Below are positions 10,298 to 11,589 of a stretch of 11,589 nucleotides of DNA, in pieces (the first letter of the stretch is position 1; the number at the start of each line of letters is the position of its first letter). The notes below the pieces were generated by a model. It saw only the letters and a list, made by a program, of their open reading frames with translations. It had not been told where the DNA came from and ran no database searches. Origin of the DNA: Limnohabitans sp. Rim8 (lineage in GTDB: Bacteria > Pseudomonadota > Gammaproteobacteria > Burkholderiales > Burkholderiaceae_C); NCBI GenBank assembly GCA_945877725.1, contig CAMDXR010000071.1, forward strand, positions 1-11,589. The letters are read 5' to 3'. The position numbers were made by a program, and so were the translations under genes.

Positions 10298-11589
10298 ATG
10301 TTTAAGAAAATACTGATTGCCAATCGAGGCGAAATTGCTTGTCGAGTGGCCGCGACCGCCCGTCGCATGGGCATCAAAACCGTGGCTGTGTATTCAGATG
10401 CTGACGCGGGAGCCAAGCATGTGCAAGCCTGCGACGAAGCCGTGCATGTGGGGGGCAACGCTCCCAAAGACAGCTATTTGAAATGGCAACGCATACTCGA
10501 CGCCGCCAAAGCCACTGGGGCCCAAGCCGTGCACCCCGGCTATGGTTTTTTGAGTGAAAACGAAGACTTTGCAAAGGCTTGCGCCGCAGCAGGGCTGGTG
10601 TTCATTGGTCCACCTGCGTCGGCTATTTTGGCGATGGGTTTGAAAGCCGAGTCCAAGCGCCTCATGGAAAAAGCCGGGGTGCCTTTGGTGCCTGGCTACC
10701 ACGGTGCGGACCAAGACCCTGCATTGCTGCAACGCGAAGCCGACCGCATCGGTTACCCGGCCCTCATCAAGGCCAGCGCGGGTGGCGGCGGCAAGGGGAT
10801 GCGGGTGGTTGAAAAGTCCGAGGACTTCGCGGCCGCTCTGGCCAGTTGCCAGCGTGAAGCCATCAACAGCTTTGGCAGCGACGCCGTACTGATCGAAAAA
10901 TATGTGCAGCGTCCGCGCCACATCGAGATTCAGGTGTTTGGCGATACGCAGGGCAACTGCGTGTATTTGTTTGAACGCGACTGCTCGGTGCAGCGGCGGC
11001 ATCAAAAAGTGCTCGAAGAAGCCCCGGCCCCCGGCATGACCGAGGCCCTGCGGGCGCAAATGGGTGCAGCTGCCGTGGCGGCGGCCAAGGCGGTGAACTA
11101 TGTGGGCGCAGGCACGGTGGAGTTCATCGTCGAGCAAACGGCTTATGACCAACCCGAGTCCATGAAGTTCTTTTTTATGGAAATGAACACCCGCTTGCAG
11201 GTGGAGCATCCGGTGACCGAAGCCATTACCGGGCTGGACCTGGTGGAGTGGCAACTGCGCGTGGCCGGTGGCGAGCCCTTGCCTTTGCGGCAAGACCAGT
11301 TGCGCATTCAAGGGCACGCCATTGAGGCGCGCATTTGTGCCGAAAACCCCGACAATAATTTTTTGCCCGCCACCGGAACCCTGCAGGTTTACCGCAAGCC
11401 GCAAGCGGTCAGTTTTGAAAGAGGCAATGTGCGCATTGACGATGGCGTGCGCGAGGGCGACACCATCAGTCCGTTTTATGACTCGATGGTGGCCAAGCTG
11501 ATCGTCCATGGCGACACGCGCGAGCAAGCCCTGGCCCGGCTTGACACCGCTTTGGCTCAAACCCACATCGTGGGCCTGAACACCAATGT
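10298..11589 (+). CDS. liuD: 3-methylcrotonyl-CoA carboxylase, alpha (biotin carboxylase) subunit, N-terminal 430 residues
   Basis: An open frame of 430 codons that runs off the window; the family is about 660-680 residues, so the C-terminal biotin-carrier part is not seen. It carries the ATP-dependent biotin carboxylase half of the enzyme. Visible landmarks are the N-terminal MFKKILIANRGEIACRV, HPGYGFLSEN (79-88), Lys116, the ATP-grasp glycine loop ASAGGGGKGM (159-168), EKYVQRPRHIEIQV (200-213), FERDCSVQRRHQKVLEE (225-241), and the catalytic/metal segment MEMNTRLQVEHPVTE (294-308) with Glu295, Arg299 and Glu303. EARICAENP with Arg345 follows. All expected catalytic positions are present. GGAGA at 10286-10290 is the ribosome binding site, and the gene starts one base after the hydrolase stop. 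Operon partners (beta subunit, LiuC) favour methylcrotonyl-CoA over acetyl- or propionyl-CoA as the substrate system. The alternative symbol mccA is in use. Confidence 0.93.
   Translation, partial: MFKKILIANRGEIACRVAATARRMGIKTVAVYSDADAGAKHVQACDEAVHVGGNAPKDSYLKWQRILDAAKATGAQAVHPGYGFLSENEDFAKACAAAGLVFIGPPASAILAMGLKAESKRLMEKAGVPLVPGYHGADQDPALLQREADRIGYPALIKASAGGGGKGMRVVEKSEDFAAALASCQREAINSFGSDAVLIEKYVQRPRHIEIQVFGDTQGNCVYLFERDCSVQRRHQKVLEEAPAPGMTEALRAQMGAAAVAAAKAVNYVGAGTVEFIVEQTAYDQPESMKFFFMEMNTRLQVEHPVTEAITGLDLVEWQLRVAGGEPLPLRQDQLRIQGHAIEARICAENPDNNFLPATGTLQVYRKPQAVSFERGNVRIDDGVREGDTISPFYDSMVAKLIVHGDTREQALARLDTALAQTHIVGLNTN

Noticed and set aside
10394..11566. Long open frame (390 codons) on the minus strand opposite the carboxylase alpha gene
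   Set aside because: It lies fully antisense to a gene with all biotin carboxylase motifs; its translation is rich in His, Arg and Gly without a recognisable domain, as expected of a shadow in high-GC coding DNA.
1..11589. CRISPR array, tRNA/rRNA genes, insertion sequences, phage attachment sites
   Set aside because: Reading through both strands showed no regularly spaced repeats, no tRNA-like end or cloverleaf, no transposase motifs and no border repeats that I could support.

Overview
The window looks like the chromosome of a betaproteobacterium of the order Burkholderiales, most likely the family Comamonadaceae. The grounds are moderately high GC, the codon style, and the combination of a leucine/isovalerate (liu/mcc) gene set with a divergent arabinose-binding-type AraC regulator. 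This taxonomic placement is inference from gene content. Nothing in the window marks a plasmid or a phage.

Left part (1-2775, plus strand). The last 31 codons of a thiolase are followed by an acyl-CoA dehydrogenase of the short/medium-chain type, a single-domain rhodanese, a short YchJ/SEC-C-type protein and a HAD-family phosphatase. The first four are close together or overlapping and read as one transcription unit. Thiolase plus dehydrogenase is a beta-oxidation type pair; the next three are accessory genes of unknown link to it.

Middle part (2776-5284, minus strand). A DUF4143-type AAA ATPase converges on the phosphatase gene. It is preceded by an AT-rich spacer (4093-4207) that stands out from its surroundings and carries a plausible promoter. 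Next comes an AraC-family regulator, which is divergent from the methylcrotonyl-CoA carboxylase operon and is the natural candidate to control it. The 134-base divergent spacer (5285-5418) holds a near-perfect 21-base palindrome and a consensus -35 box with a poor -10, as expected of an activator-dependent promoter.

Right part (5419-11589, plus strand). A tightly packed row follows: methylcrotonyl-CoA carboxylase beta subunit, vapB, vapC, a DinB/YfiT-like metal-site protein, methylglutaconyl-CoA hydratase, an exported alpha/beta hydrolase, and the carboxylase alpha subunit (cut by the window edge after 430 codons). The two carboxylase subunits and the hydratase carry out consecutive steps of leucine breakdown: 3-methylcrotonyl-CoA to 3-methylglutaconyl-CoA to HMG-CoA. 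Isovaleryl-CoA dehydrogenase and HMG-CoA lyase are not in the window.

The most notable point is a complete type II toxin-antitoxin pair inside this catabolic operon. Its operator-like 12-base inverted repeat includes the stop codon of the upstream carboxylase gene, its antitoxin has a long lysine/alanine-rich tail, and its toxin gene overlaps the DinB-family gene, whose ribosome binding site lies inside vapC. I see no CRISPR array, RNA gene, insertion sequence or clearly new defence system. There is no gene-free stretch longer than 300 bases.
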